A model generated the notes under the pieces. It was not told the DNA's origin and made no database searches. It saw nothing but the letters and a program-made list of their open reading frames with translations. This document shows positions 11,429 through 23,853 of a stretch of 64,000 nt of DNA, piece by piece (within the stretch, counting starts at the first letter, position 1; every line of letters starts with the position of its first letter). This stretch comes from Membranipora membranacea. Its lineage: Eukaryota > Bryozoa > Gymnolaemata > Cheilostomatida > Membraniporidae. A program made the translations under genes and the position numbers. The DNA lies in NCBI GenBank assembly GCA_914767715.1, contig OU612066.1, forward strand, positions 22,170,283 to 22,234,282, read 5' to 3'.

Positions 11429-12207
11429 GACTGTTGGATTGGACTACGTACCTAAAATATGTCTTAGCAAACACTGTGGTCTGCACCAACAAACCATCTA
11501 CTATGATCTTTTCATTAAACTGGGTACTGCCGATACATACCTGGAATTTCTCTCTGTAATGCCCGAAGGGTGGTATAGTCTCAAACATCTAACTAATGCT
11601 CTCTCAAATGGTCTCGGGCAAGAGATCAATAAATTCCTTCACTAATATTGAGAGTTGTCCCCCCATTGATATTTTTGAGACAGTGACCCTCATACAGGAA
11701 ATGTCTGATCGGCCATTTTGGATCATGCAGACAACAGCCATTCCATTTCATCTTCCCAACTTTCTTTGATAATGTTTTCTTGTTTCAAACAAATCTCTAT
11801 AAGTTTTATCCACTGAATTAAATTCAATGGTTTTATCAAAAATCAAAAAAAGTGAGAAAAAGCTGCAACCAATGAACTTAACTTTTTTGCTACAACCCTT
11901 GGTACTCAACTCCTCTTTGAGAGTTGACTAGAGAATTATTATCCATTCCATCCATGCACCTCTGGAGTTTTCCCTGCTGGGGGTGATTCATGGATACGAT
12001 AGGTAGGTATCTGGAGTAACAAGCATGTTTACTTTGCAAAAACATGTAATGCTTGTAACTCTAGATGCCTGTGTTTTGAGGAATTAGTTTATCATGGACT
12101 TCAGTTTGCAAAGTATATGTGTATGTTACTTTAGAATAGATGAAAATGAGGAGGTGATTTATTTTCCAAATATATAATTTATACCTCAGCTTAGTTGTGC
12201 CCTCTAA
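11429..12207. other. non-coding stretch downstream of TRIM B
   Basis: I see no convincing gene. An open frame to 11645 starts inside the foldback repeat. An inverted repeat lies at about 12006-12070 (TATCTGGAGTAACAAGCATG and its near-complement); related hairpins occur at about 31651-31715 and 53886-53946. Confidence 0.4.
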
Positions 12208-12428
12208 AGCTGTAGCTCCACGTAACGATTTTTACATCGATTTGGGGTCACGAGTGGTTAATCGGTGGATCTGCACGAGTGATTACTCGTGTTAAGTGGA
12301 CATCCAACCTGTTGGTCTTTTGCCCGAGTGATCTAGACGATCCTCTATGCTGATTGGTTGTTGATTGCTTGCTTAAATAATTACGCGGTTAAACATGTCA
12401 TCTATCAAATCGTGACAGGCTATCAAAA

Positions 12429-12590
12429 ATGGAGGAGTTGATAATATCTGTAGTTAAATCACATCCTCCTATTTATGATAAAAAAGACCATAACTACAAA
12501 GATAGGAGTGGTGCTGTAGTGAAAATATGGAAGGTAATAGCTGTATCACTTGGAAATGGAAGCTGTCCTGACATGATATCCATAGTATAG
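12429..12590 (+). CDS. MADF-like DNA-binding reading frame inside the Harbinger-like element
   Basis: This 53-codon frame opens with ATG as MEELIISVVKSHPPIYDKKD and continues with HNYKDRSG and KIWKVIAVSLG. The pattern leucine-isoleucine, then P-x-(I/L)YD, then a tyrosine, then W-x-x-IA is the MADF signature (Adf-1/Myb-SANT-like). Harbinger elements commonly encode a second, Myb/SANT-like protein that helps the transposase bind DNA; MADF belongs to that wider fold group. Only the first two helices or so are present before the stop, so it is a fragment or the first exon of a spliced gene. It needs no host function. Confidence 0.55.
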   Translation: MEELIISVVKSHPPIYDKKDHNYKDRSGAVVKIWKVIAVSLGNGSCPDMISIV

Positions 12591-12632
12591 TATAGGAAAA
12601 TCAATTTTACAGAAGAATGAAATTTTATTTGA

Positions 12633-12699
12633 AGATTCTAAGTGACAAAGACCCGGATTTGATGTCATATTAAATCCGGGTCTTTGTCACTTAGAATCT
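12633..12699. repeat. perfect 28-bp inverted repeat with 11-bp loop
   Basis: The arms 12633-12660 and 12672-12699 are exact inverted copies (arm begins AGATTCTAAGTGACAAAGAC). It sits within the Harbinger-like element and may be a nested foldback or an internal hairpin of it. Confidence 0.85.
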
Positions 12700-13468
12700 T
12701 TGGACATTTGTTAACACGCCCATTAAATATAATTGGTCAATCGATTGAACTGAGGGAGTTAATTGGTCAATCTAGGCACCTGATTTATTACCCCACTATG
12801 ACTCACTAAACCATCGAGTACTAACTCATAGGCCTGTGTAGCAGTGTGAGATCGGCCTAGCATGTCTAGACATGCCATCGGCCTGTGATTACATCGTTAC
12901 GTGGAGCTACAGCTTAACTCCTTGCCTAGGCTATGTACACTAGACTTAGTTTTTAGTTGGTTAGGTAGGCCTAAAAAATAAACTAAATGTTGTGAGTGGT
13001 TAGTGTTCTGCAAAATAATTCTATAAACTGTGATCCATTTAACGATTCTATTGCTTCTCTTGGCCTCACACATTATGATCATTAGACATCTCTCATCTCT
13101 CATCCAATTAATCTCACTCAGAGCGCTTTGGCTCCTTTATATAGATGCAGTCGTGTATGAACAATTGTTTAAATTATCAGTAGCAAGGAAGAAAACCAGT
13201 TTGTCTACGAGATGAGAAATTAGTCAATTATGCTTTGATTCAAAGATCAATAGCTGGCTACTGCCAAGAGAAAAAAAAAAAATATATACACAGCACAGCT
13301 TCAGATGTTATGAAGTAGAGTCAGTGATAAGTGCTTATGATCAGTTAGGCAAAGCAGCTAGAATCATTAGAAAAGTTTATGGATGCGATGTTTATATGAA
13401 TGTTTGGCAGTTTTGGTGTTGATATTGCCCTTAATAGCACCATGTCTGGTATTGTGAGACTCGGCAAA

Positions 13469-15972
13469 TTAAAGCTGGAACCGATCTTGGTCTATAGCGG
13501 CACTACCAGAAAGCATACGAAAGTACATTTTTTGGTCTGCATTAACACGTCTTTGTGCAAGGGTGTCCCAATTAAATTGTGTCATGAGCTCAGTAATATG
13601 GTCTCGTTTTCTCTTACAGTGTGTCCACCTGAAGGCCTTTCTATTTATACCTTCTATGATATAGATGTTTTTCAATTTAAATGGAGACCAGGTGTGGGGC
13701 GCAAACTCTAGTATAGGGCGACAGACTGTTTTATAAGCTATGGCTCTGGTTTCACTTTTAGCCTTTTCTAGACAGCGCATCAGCATGTGTAATGATTTAT
13801 TAGCTTTTGAGCACATGTTTCTTATATGTTGATGAATGACAGTTTATTGTCAATCGTGACACCGAGGTATAGTACTTTGTCAACACATTGTAAGGGGTCA
13901 TTATTCATGCTGTATTGTGACACTAGAGGATTTACAGTGGAGCGTTGAATTGTCATATGCTCAAATTTTTTTATATTGAACTTCATCTGGGAACTGTCTG
14001 CCCAAGTTATAAGATGGTCTAGGTCATTCTGAAATAAACTAGAATCAGCAGGTGTTGTGATTGGTTTGTACAACAAGGAATCATCTGCATATAGTTTGAG
14101 CATGCTGTTGGCTACCGTAGAGTGCATATCATTTATGTACACATTAAATAACAATGGTCCTAATACACTGCCTTGGGGCACTCCTGAGGTCACATGTCTG
14201 GTGGAACGTTTGACATTATTGACACAAACTGAGAGTTTTGACAGTTTCATCAGCTATTCCGATATTCAGCAGTTTAACCAGTAGTTTTTGGTGAGACACA
14301 ACGTCAAAGGCCTTTGAAAAGTCCAAGACAGCGAGACCAACCGGTATCATTTAGTCAAAAAAATCTATAAATTCGCTCACAGTATTCAACAACTGAGTAT
14401 CGCAGCCATGATTTGTCCTGAAACCAAGGTCACTTGATTCTAGGAAACAGTTAATATTATTTGAAATGATATGCTCAAAGATTTTCGATATTATAGAAGT
14501 GAGTGATATTGGCTTGATCGGTATTACGTTGGCTGTTTTCCAGTCTTGTGGTGTCTGGGAAGTATCGTAGAAATACTGAAAAACCTTTGTCAGGGGCTCA
14601 TATATGTACTGAGCTAGATATTTTAGAAGTGCAGGGGAAAGCTCATCCGGGCCAGCACCTTTTCGCGGGTCGAGTTTGGTGAGCTGTGTTAGGACTCCCC
14701 AAGGATCGAACTGTATAGGAGATGATTTAGTTCGAGGGGGGGGGAATGCAGGGAGGGATATTACCATCATCAATAGAAAACACAGAAGCAAAGGAGTCCG
14801 CAAAAGATTCAGCTATAGCAGTATTGTTGTTAGGGGGGATGTTGTCTAGTTGGCGTACAGTATTTGAGCTGCCCTTTTTACTTGCTATGAACCGATAAAG
14901 AGGTTTTGAATCACCCTGCTCTAAGGAATTGCATATGTGTTAGTTTATATAATTATTATAGTCCCGGTTACACAGTTTCCTGCAGTACCGGGACTGGGTG
15001 GCATGTTTTAAAATGTTGTGCGGGGTGCGATCTTTAAGGCAAGCAGGGTGGAGGACTTTTCTTTTTCTGATCTCCCTTTTAGTTTCTTGTGATATCCAAA
15101 GTTCTGATTTTTTCTTTCGAAATTTGTATGGGATATTGGAATGTGCTACCTGAAGTATTCCAGATTTGAGATTATACCACAATTGTTCAGCGCTACATTT
15201 CTTAGAGATATCTGAGGTGATTTTACAATGTAAGGAGTAACAGTCCATGGTGATGTTTGTTATGTCTGCCTTTTCAAACTGCCAATATGGTTTCGGTTTG
15301 GTTAAAGATGCTGTCCTTTTAATAACATTATCCCCTAACACATTGAAATTGATAATAAAATGGTCAGAGCAGGATGACTCAACTCGGGGGTTAGTGGTAG
15401 CTACATTGGTAACAACTAGGTCCAGCGTATTACCTTTGTCGTGAGTAGGTTTATTGATAACCTGAGAAGGATTATTCGAAATTATAAAATCTACGAACAA
15501 TTGATGCAAGTTAGTTTCTCTTGTTGTTTTAAGAACAGGCCTGTTACTATCATTCCAGTCGATGTCAGGTAGGTTAAAATCCCCAACCATAACAATGTTC
15601 GGATTGGTTTGATCATAGTACCAATTTACTATATCTTCTACTTGTTTTATACAGGGCCTACGGTAATAGCATGCAATAGTGAAAGAGTATCCACAGATTG
15701 ATAAATCAAGGGCAATGATTTCCCCAGGGTGGGAGACATTGATTCTACTAACAACAAAGGGACAATTATTGGATAAGGACTCCACCTCGACGTCCGAGTC
15801 GGTCAATTCGATCACGTCTGTACAGGGTGTAGTCTCTGGTTAACTCATTATCGAAAACTGATGAATCTAGCTTTGTTTCACATAAGCAAAAGATATCTGG
15901 CGATTGCTGATCTAATAGCAAGGAAAGTTCATGTATTTTACCCCTGATACCATTACAATTCCAAGATATTAC
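13469..15972 (-). mobile_element. APE-type non-LTR retrotransposon (LINE), decayed, unit 1 copy
   Basis: Read on the minus strand the element has an endonuclease beginning ISWNCNGIRGK and containing IVMVGDFNLPDIDWNDSN, then a reverse transcriptase with LDFSKAFDVVSHQ (motif A), SGVPQGSVLGPLLFNVYIND (B) and YADDSLLYK (C). The order fits the CR1/Jockey-like group. It is dead: a frame change near 15785 in the endonuclease, CAA to TAA near 14942, an indel at a C-run near 14745, a stop at about 14351, and a frame change between motifs A and B near 14250. Relative to the unit 2 copy it also lost two in-frame segments, of about 12 and 7 codons. No clear ORF1 or 3' tail is seen. Confidence 0.85.
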
Positions 15973-17990
15973 TTTTAACTCTTTTTGTCATGCCATGATA
16001 GTTGAGTTGGACAGGTTAATTAGCAGTTAAGTGGTGAGTATGACTTGTAAATATTTAATGGCCAGCTGTGTTTTATCAGTTGTGGTATTAGTCTCGCTAG
16101 GGTCTCGAAGACTAGATTAGACTAGAGGGTACATGTATATGTGGTACAGGTGGTCTTTCTAATAGGAGGAATGATGATGATGTTTTAAGAGATGTTTCCA
16201 ATAGTTTGTCCATTATTCAAAAACTCCACTTCAAGAGTAAGTGGAAGGGAAGATTTTGTCAAACTAGCTGACAAAGGACTGGAAATAATTGGAAGACAAA
16301 AATTATATATGTTAACCATTTGCAATGTTAGTGCATCTAATTCACTGTGGTGTGTGTTCACTGAAGAGCACAGTTGTCCTTATATTTGATTAACCCAACT
16401 CATCATTGTGTCCTATTGTACATTCATCCCTATAGTTGGAAGATCTAGGGCTAAATGATGCACGCTGATCGAAGACACCGATATGATTGAGGTTGAACAT
16501 CTTTTTCTTATTTCGCTTAATATTGTGTTGACAATGTTGAGAGACCACACTCGATTTTAGATCAAGGTTGATCTGATTTGCCTGCATTTAAGTTATTCCC
16601 CTTCGGCTGGTGAGTCGGCTGTGGCTTGATAATCCAAATGCAGGTAAATTGGATCATATTTTATCTAAATGGACTGTTTTCCAAATGATGTTCCAAGTCA
16701 GTAAGCTCCTATTGGTATCTAGGCTGGGAATCTTTGTGTTGTTGGGGTGACGGCTCCTGAATATCAGTCTGGAGTAATGGCTACCGTAGGAGTTCTGCCT
16801 GTTAGTATAATACTTAAAACTCCCGAAGCTTCCAGTGTCAGGAGAGATAACTCAAAATTCATAAACACCCGAAATGATGGAGATTAAATACTGTTTTTTT
16901 GCCATTCTCAATCCTGCTTGCCACTTATGAGGTTCCCAAAATCCCTAGTTTTATCTGTTCTAGGTACTATTTTAAGCCTGAATCACCCGAAAAACATAGC
17001 ATTATTACAAACTCAGGGGAGTCAACTGACCAGAAAACTATTTGATAATGCAATCAGTTCGCGAAGAGATTGCTTGTTTGCCAATTAACAAGCTTTTGTG
17101 ATGGTGTATGCTTATCATATCATAGATAGTGTCCATCTTTATAATGCAATGATTTGTGCAATGTGAAATGGGCTAGGGGATTTATGTAGCTTTATCCATG
17201 ACACTCTTTTTCAGAAATCCAGAAGCCAAAGGATATCTGATATTGTCTGCAAGGCTTCCGTCTGACTTGTAGAGATTTTAAAAACAGAAGGATAGATTAC
17301 GATATTCATCATGACGACTTAACTCAAAATTATAAGGACGATCAGGGTAAAAGAAAGGTGTTTCGGCTCGTTGCAGAATCATTTCTCATCTCGGATTATA
17401 AGACAGCTCCAGTATAGATTATTCATCAAGATACTACAGGCTATAGGAGTATATGAATATCAGATGTACTTAGTACATGATAAATCGTGAACTCTATATG
17501 ACTCGTCTCCCAAAGATATGAAAGAAAAATCAGAATATTAATGATGTATAAGATCAGTCCGGAATTATTTCTACTCTTGGATTATGTGGCTGCTCCTGGA
17601 TGAATTATTCTTCAAGATATTTCAGCTGTATCAGAATAACAAGAGATGACAATCCACTCAGACCTCTATGTCAGTACATCCGCCCAGCTTTGGTGAGTCT
17701 CGGCTTTGACCCCTTACACTTTCAATCCAAGATAGCTTATTCGGCTTTCCATAATTTTTTGTATTGGAACAGTAAAACACATGCAAAAAAATGACTGAAG
17801 CTGCAAAATGCAAATAACAGGGTACGCATCTAACCAATAATGCATTGAAATATTGGAAACAAAATTGTAATCAACACAGCCATGAAGATATGCATAATGG
17901 TAAGACGCATTGAATACTCCATAAGAAAACTACACAAAAACTGGACCATGAACAGTATGAGTGTAAACATAAAAATATATATAGGGAGAC
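15973..17990. other. gene-poor spacer between the LINE and P1
   Basis: The sequence is near-identical to 38770-40800, and its right half (about 16800 onward) also resembles 54300-55300 in unit 3. The small open frames (for example 17600-17794) are kept only between the recent copies, so they give no evidence of coding. Confidence 0.4.
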
Positions 17991-17991
17991 A

Positions 17992-20783
17992 CTATGAGAT
18001 AATCCTGCGTAGAGTGTTTCTCACAAAACTCTTGACAATCTTAAAACATTTGTTAACTCTTCTCTTTATACCATGCTGAACTCCGCGCGTAGCCGATATC
18101 TTGGTAGTAGACTGAGACCGTTTCTCACAGACTCGTAAATTATCACTAGAAGTATCACCTTTTCAGATTTTCAACGTATATATTGTTCATTGGCATTAGT
18201 AATTGGCTGGTTGCTTCATAGTCATTACGATGAAAATGAGGATAAATGGTATCACTGTTTACTACAGATCATTTTGTGTGGTCAGCTCGGAAGTAAATAT
18301 CAAATAGGGGAACAAAATGTATCATAGCCTGGATTCTCTCATGAGATAAGGCAACCGTAACATTATCATGAGTGTTTTCCATTAAACTGCATTGATGCCT
18401 TTTATTATCTCGCGGTTTGATTGAAAGTGTGATTGGCACATTGACAATGTGCGGAATGTTTTGCAAAATACTCATTGAAACTTACACGAAATGGTCCTTT
18501 GAGATGGTCTGGTAGAATAGTGTCGAGAGTGATATATCTTGATTTTCTAGCTGCGTCAGTTCATTGGTGAACTCAAGGAGGCTTAGATTCAATGGCGTTT
18601 CTAATTCATTGTCGGGATAATCAAAGCCTTCATCGTGCAGAGATGACCTGTTCATCAATCATTCTCGACGCATTGCCAAATGGATGTATCAAATACTCCA
18701 GGTCTAGAGAATAGCACAGAAACAACCAAATTATATATAGTGATCAACAGCAGACAAATCAGTTGTCTATTTGCTATCAGTTCCCAATTTGGGACATATA
18801 TCCATACGTGTCTTTTTGCTTTTTGGATAGATTTTAATTGGGTACATGTTAGGAGAGGTATGCCTATCAGAGACAGCCAAATTACATCACTGATTGGACG
18901 CTTATTCAGCTCTAGTCTAAGTGCTCAGACTCCAAGGCGCAGGGAGTTACTTGCGCACGCTATCAAACTAGAGGGAGAGGAGTTTGATAGCGTGCTCAAG
19001 TAACTCCCTGCGCCATGAAGTCTGAGCACTTAGACTAATTCAGCTCACATCATACTATGTTCAATATTAGTATGATATAAAGATAAAAATACAGGCTTTT
19101 GCCCGAACTAGGTATTTTTTAGGGGTATAACTATAAGTTGTCTTCTTATTGTGAAAGTAAAGACAATCCTTAAACTTTTTATATCATTTATTATTTATTG
19201 ACAACTGTCATATTCCTATTGGCTGGGGATGAAAGCTTTCACAGTTCCAGTCAGTTGCATGCAGCTTGCTAGTGCACTGATCTATCTGAATTTGGGTGTC
19301 AGCTGTAGTATGATATAAAGAAGAAAAAAATAAATACAAGTGACAACTAGAACATCATTAAATACTCACCTTACATCATGTACCATATTTTGATCAGTCG
19401 GGATCTTCAATGACGAGACTTGATCATTAATATTAAGAGAATCTTCTACTAAGTGATTGAGGCTGTCGATGAGCCGTTTAGTAAATAGTGTGTCTGTAGT
19501 GGTCTCTTCATCACATGAGAAAAGAAACTCAGTGTCCAAGATGTCTGTAAATCAGAGAATGTAAGAACTAATATGCCACATATCATATATCACTATCGAT
19601 GCCCCATTTTAAGTAGATGTATCTCAATGAAAATGAACGAGATAAAAAAAATCTGAACTCTTGCTCTGCAATATTGTACTTGATATTTCTATCGGGCTGG
19701 GATCCCTCTGCAATCACTCAATGAGGAGCTATACATCTATGTCAGTGCTGTCTTGCAATGAATGCATGGTTCATTTGCTTCAATTAAATTCCGCAATTAT
19801 AATCATAAAACGCATCAGCGTTGAAAAATAACAAGTAGCAAAAATTGGCATAGCAGTGGATAGATAACTTCCAAATAACAATTATGTCCTTTAGATTAGG
19901 GTATTTACCATCTGAGAATTCACACATCTGATCTCCATCCCAGAAACTTCCCTCCGCAGACCTGTATCCTGCATCTGATTCTGAAATCAAATATGTTTTG
20001 ATATGTTTCTAACATGAATTGGTTATCATATTTATGGTTGAACTTTTGAATTGAGTGCGATCTAAACCATGTCTGTTCTTCTATAGCTGACTACTGGACA
20101 GTTCTCTTGGGCCGAGTTTGCTTCCAAGTTGGGAACATTATGTTTTAATTCTTTTTAATGACAAAATCAGTAGTTCATAGCTTCATATAAACATCATAAT
20201 GACTGTTATTCAAGATCAACAAGTTTCAGGTGCCCCTATTTGAGACTCACCTTTCTGACTTTTGCATGAGAATACATCCTCATGATCCCTCACATCCGGC
20301 TGCTGTCCCTTGTGATCATCATCGATATCACTCCACAACCTCAGGCTAACTACCTCACAACTACTACAATGTTCGAAATATATAATATGTGATTCAACAA
20401 CTCTCACTCATAGAGTCACCTAGTAGTATCACTGCTACTACTTACTCATTGTGTCGCTGTGCACTCAGAAGGCAGCGATTGCATCATCTTCAATAGCGTA
20501 ACACTGCTGATGACACATCATCTTTAGCAAAAACATAATGGACTTTTTTAGAGTTCACAGTCATTGCATTATCATTTTTCAATACCAATTGATGAAGTGA
20601 AGAACCCTAACCCCTAACAAATTAAGGCCAAATTCCAAATATGATAAGTTGATTACCATTGGAAAAGAGTTTAAAACTTACCTAATTTCGATTTAATAAC
20701 AGCAGTAATGAGAATAACAAGTAAACTTACATAGCAGTTCTGTACATTTCTTCTTGTTGATAATATTCGTAATACGAACAGAT
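17992..20783 (-). pseudogene. P1: broken copy of the minus-strand P gene
   Basis: By homology to intact P3, the minus-strand exons are: exon 1, 20783-20731; exon 2, 20363-20251; exon 3, 19980-19909; exon 4, 19544-19370; exon 5, 18703-18486; and a remnant of exon 7, about 18158-17992. Three lesions are visible. The start ATG is ATC at 20783, with the next in-frame ATG at 20747. Exon 5 has a 1-nt deletion that gives TGA at 18657-18655. Exon 6 and the first part of exon 7 are deleted. Downstream of the frameshift the frame is still open, so decay is recent. P2 shares all three lesions. Confidence 0.8.
18913..19037. mobile_element. foldback MITE, copy 2, 125 bp, 9-bp target duplication
   Basis: Terminal inverted repeats starting TAGTCTAAGTGCTCAGACTC enclose a short core. 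ATTCAGCTC occurs on both sides, a 9-bp duplication as expected for Mutator-like elements. Unit 2 has the 498-bp form at the same site (41722-42219). It lies in the intron between P1 exons 4 and 5. Confidence 0.8.
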
Positions 20784-20819
20784 GCTCACTTATAAATATC
20801 ACTGAATATATTTAGTTCT

Positions 20820-21000
20820 AGACAGAGAATAACAAAAACACAGCTTGTTCAGTCGGTTGCTTATTTCTGATTGTTGTACCAGCCATCATTGTGTTTCAAG
20901 TTGTGTCATGGCGCATCTGATTCAATTGTTGGCGGTTATTACTCTAGGTCACTCGATTTCGATTAGGAGTTGTCCTCTCATTATTAGATTATGTGACTAA
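20820..21000. promoter_or_regulatory. conserved block upstream of P1
   Basis: This is the same block as 3590-3790, here in its usual place about 40 bp upstream of P1 exon 1. Candidate promoter or leader region for the minus-strand P gene; inference only. Confidence 0.4.
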
Positions 21001-21956
21001 AAATTATTATGATAAATATAGGATGATATTACTTCATATTCAAAAATTAAAAAAGAAATTATGTATTTTATTTTTATGATGTGAATATGACGTCCAGGAT
21101 GATATTGACTACCAGAAAAATTGTGTTTAAATTATAATGTTTACGTCCCTTTACTAAATTCTTTAGATTCTCCAAACTGACTACTTGGTGTTCTATATGA
21201 TTATAAATACCATGAATGAACTTTTTCATGAAACTTCCATTCCATATTATTCTGGCATCACTACATGCTGGTGTCAACTAATGCTGATTTAAAATTAAGT
21301 TTGGTTTCATAAGATTTTTTTTTCCATGTTGTAAGATAACAATCCTTGTCTGTGCTGAGTCGCAGCATAAAACATGGCTAGTGCAGACTGCAACCTTTCA
21401 TCGCGATATCAGACAGTTTTATCTATTTAATGGGTACACATTGGTCACATCAGTTTCATGTTAAAAGGGATGTTTTATTTTCAGAATAACTGAAATGTGA
21501 CTAACTGCCGTACAGTGATATTCAGAACTAGAAGGATATACACATTGTGGTATTATTAACATAGAAGAGCCATGGAGTAGCTAATACATATCAGTGGATA
21601 GATATATACACCCAATCTGATATGTGAAGGTTACCGTAACAGGAAAAGGTGAGTTTACATAATTGTTCCTTTCTTTTCCTTTAGGACCCGGTAGTAGTAA
21701 GAGTGTCCTCAGCATATGAAGTTCTGTCCGGGATCTAAAGGTTGCTTGTTATGATCTTGGGAGATGTAGAAAGTTTAGTTTCAAAGATTTGGATTTAAGG
21801 CTTGGAACCAATTGTATTCATCAGCTCAATAACAATTCACATTCATTGTTTTTGGCAGTCATTACCCCTAACAAAGCTGAAAAAATTGCAATTTTTGTGT
21901 AACCATTAATCGAAACAAGGAAATTTGCCTCTCATCATTTACACTACGCCAGATAT

Positions 21957-22821
21957 ACATATATTCCATGTTTATTCTGGAGAAGAATAAGTCCTTAGGA
22001 CTTGTACCCAGAAAACAGAAAAATTGATAAAAATATGGTGTAGAATTAAAAAGACATGTAACTAAAAATCAAGAACAATGACAGGTAAAATTACAACGTA
22101 CACGCAGGCATTAATTAGCAGTAAAACATTACACAAGTTGATACACAATAGCTAGGAAAAGAAAAGTTAGAACAATGTAGCAGTAGGCTAAAATGAAATG
22201 ATAAGAACTGACTCATTAATTGAGAAGTTTGAGGACGTGGCTCCGAGTGGCATTTTTGAATGAAGCAAGGGATTGACTCAGCTTAACATGATTGGGTAAT
22301 TCGTTAAACTTCTGAGCACCGAAATTAGCTAAAGCAAATCTAAAATTTTCCTTGGATAGTCTAAACCCAGAACTTTTAGCAAGCCGAGTTTCACTAGTTA
22401 ATTTCTCGGAGAGCAGATTGGTATCAATTATTGGGACTAAACTATTAACAATTTTATAAAACGTCAGCAGATACAAATATTCGAAACGCAAAGTTAAAAC
22501 AGGGATGTTGTAGGTCTTTCGAGTATTATCTTTAGAACTGTTATAGTCTATAATTTTCAAACATCTATTCTCAATTTTTAAAAATTCTTTTTTGACATAG
22601 TCGTTTGTGGTAAATAAAACAGGAGAGCTGTATTCCAGATTAGAACGTATAAGCCCAATGTACCAAAGCTTAGCTAATTTAGGTGTCAGGAATTTTCTAT
22701 TACGTTGAAAGTTGGTGACTATTGGATAAAGTTTTTGTTTAATTTTACTGGTATGAGATTTAAAATTTAATTTGTTATCAAGAATCACACCTAAGTACTT
22801 AATTTTGTCAGATTGTTTGAA
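21957..22821 (-). mobile_element. 5'-truncated LINE insertion, unit 2 only
   Basis: Units 1 and 3 have an uninterrupted GATATATCACAGTTAACC here; unit 2 has 865 extra bases. On the minus strand the insert encodes the end of a reverse transcriptase (IKYLGVILDNKLNFKSH, then a typical LINE tail), so it begins after the YADD motif and is 5'-truncated. It is a different family from the LINE at 13469-15972. The open frame continues to 22953, but codons beyond 22821 belong to the older flank and are open by chance. Confidence 0.8.
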
Positions 22822-23039
22822 ATCACAGTTAACCCAGTGACACCTATTCCAATTATTCACATTCAATATTTGAGCACCTGGCAATTTATATCTTAGCTGA
22901 TTGCTATTATCTATCGCCACTGATGTGAATAATTTCCTTTTAGTCCATTTCATTGTATGTCATTGATCAATAGTAAACAATTGACGCTTACAGGTTAACT
23001 TCTATCAATCAATAACATACAAACTGTTTTGTTTAGCTT

Positions 23040-23187
23040 TTTTTTCAGGCTATTAAGATCAGGCCGTTAACTCATTACACAGCAGTCTGCAGTTACAGCT
23101 TGAACAAGAAAGTTATTAACAAGCAGTGGAGATTTAGATAGAGCAACACACAGTGAGTTTACAGGACATAACCATTGAGAATATCAG
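23040..23187 (+). other. candidate leader exon of TRIM C, first of two copies
   Basis: The block AAGATCAGGCCGTTAACTCA to GAGAATATCAG|GTCAGT matches that before B, D and E. A second version ends at 23853, so TRIM C has its upstream leader region in tandem duplicate. Confidence 0.4.
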
Positions 23188-23724
23188 GTCAGTAGTATGT
23201 ACAATCAAGGTGTTAGATACTCTCTCTAACTCTTTTAGGGTGTTGAACATCTAATCGCCTTGTTCAGTTTTGTATCACTGCTTACTCTGGTTAGGGATTC
23301 GGGTCGCTAATAGTGGTTTTTTTTATGGGAAGTAACTTGATTGATATGAAGGTTATTGCATTGTATTCTGCACCATACTGTGATCGCTATTACTGCTGGC
23401 TCTGCAATACCGTTAATCTTACATTTCGAAATGTTAAACTGGAAGACTCCCTCCTATTATACACATGTCTTGCTCACAGCGGACCTCTTCCACTTAAATT
23501 TAGTGTTTGGAAAAAGAAAGTGCGATGACCCACTTTAAAATCACTTGTCAGTGTGTTCAAATATACCCTAGCTAATATAAATTCTTAAAAGTCCATATCA
23601 GCCCTTTTATTGAATAACCCTTACAGGTTAGCCTCTATCAATCAATTACATCTAAACTGTGTGTTAAAAAACCGAAACTGCCACATGGATTTCCCACTTG
23701 TCACAAATTTGTTTCGCTTATTTG

Positions 23725-23853
23725 TCAGGCAGTTGACTTATCACCCAGCAGTCAGCAGTCACAGCTTAAACAAGGACGTTAGTAACAAGCTGTTGAGATT
23801 TAGTTATCACTACACACAGAGAGGTTACAGGATATAACCATTGAGAATATCAG
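23725..23853 (+). other. candidate leader exon of TRIM C, second copy
   Basis: This is a repeat of 23040-23187 (CAGCAGTCAGCAGTCACAGC to GAGAATATCAG|GTCAGT). It is the copy nearer the coding start. Confidence 0.4.

Larger units (their letters stand above)
12208..12914 (+). mobile_element. Harbinger-like DNA element, 707 bp, TSD TAA
   Basis: Terminal inverted repeats begin AGCTGTAGCTCCACGTAACG and are flanked by TAA on each side (12205-12207 and 12915-12917). Unit 2 keeps the empty site, CCCTCTAACTCC, near 31855. A 3-bp target duplication of TAA or TTA type is typical of the PIF/Harbinger superfamily. The element holds a MADF-like reading frame (12429-12590) and a perfect 28-bp hairpin (12633-12699). 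No DDE transposase remains, so it is non-autonomous. Since the unit 2 site is empty, it most likely inserted after units 1 and 2 separated. Confidence 0.75.

Noticed and set aside
11445-11640. Possible P2X7-type or CARD domain
   Set aside because: Only a loose spacing of hydrophobic residues and a few Cys/His agree; I cannot support either family from sequence alone.
17600-18079. Small plus-strand frames repeated at 40409-40888
   Set aside because: They are shared only because units 1 and 2 are recent copies; unit 3 does not keep the frames, and part is antisense to P exon 7.
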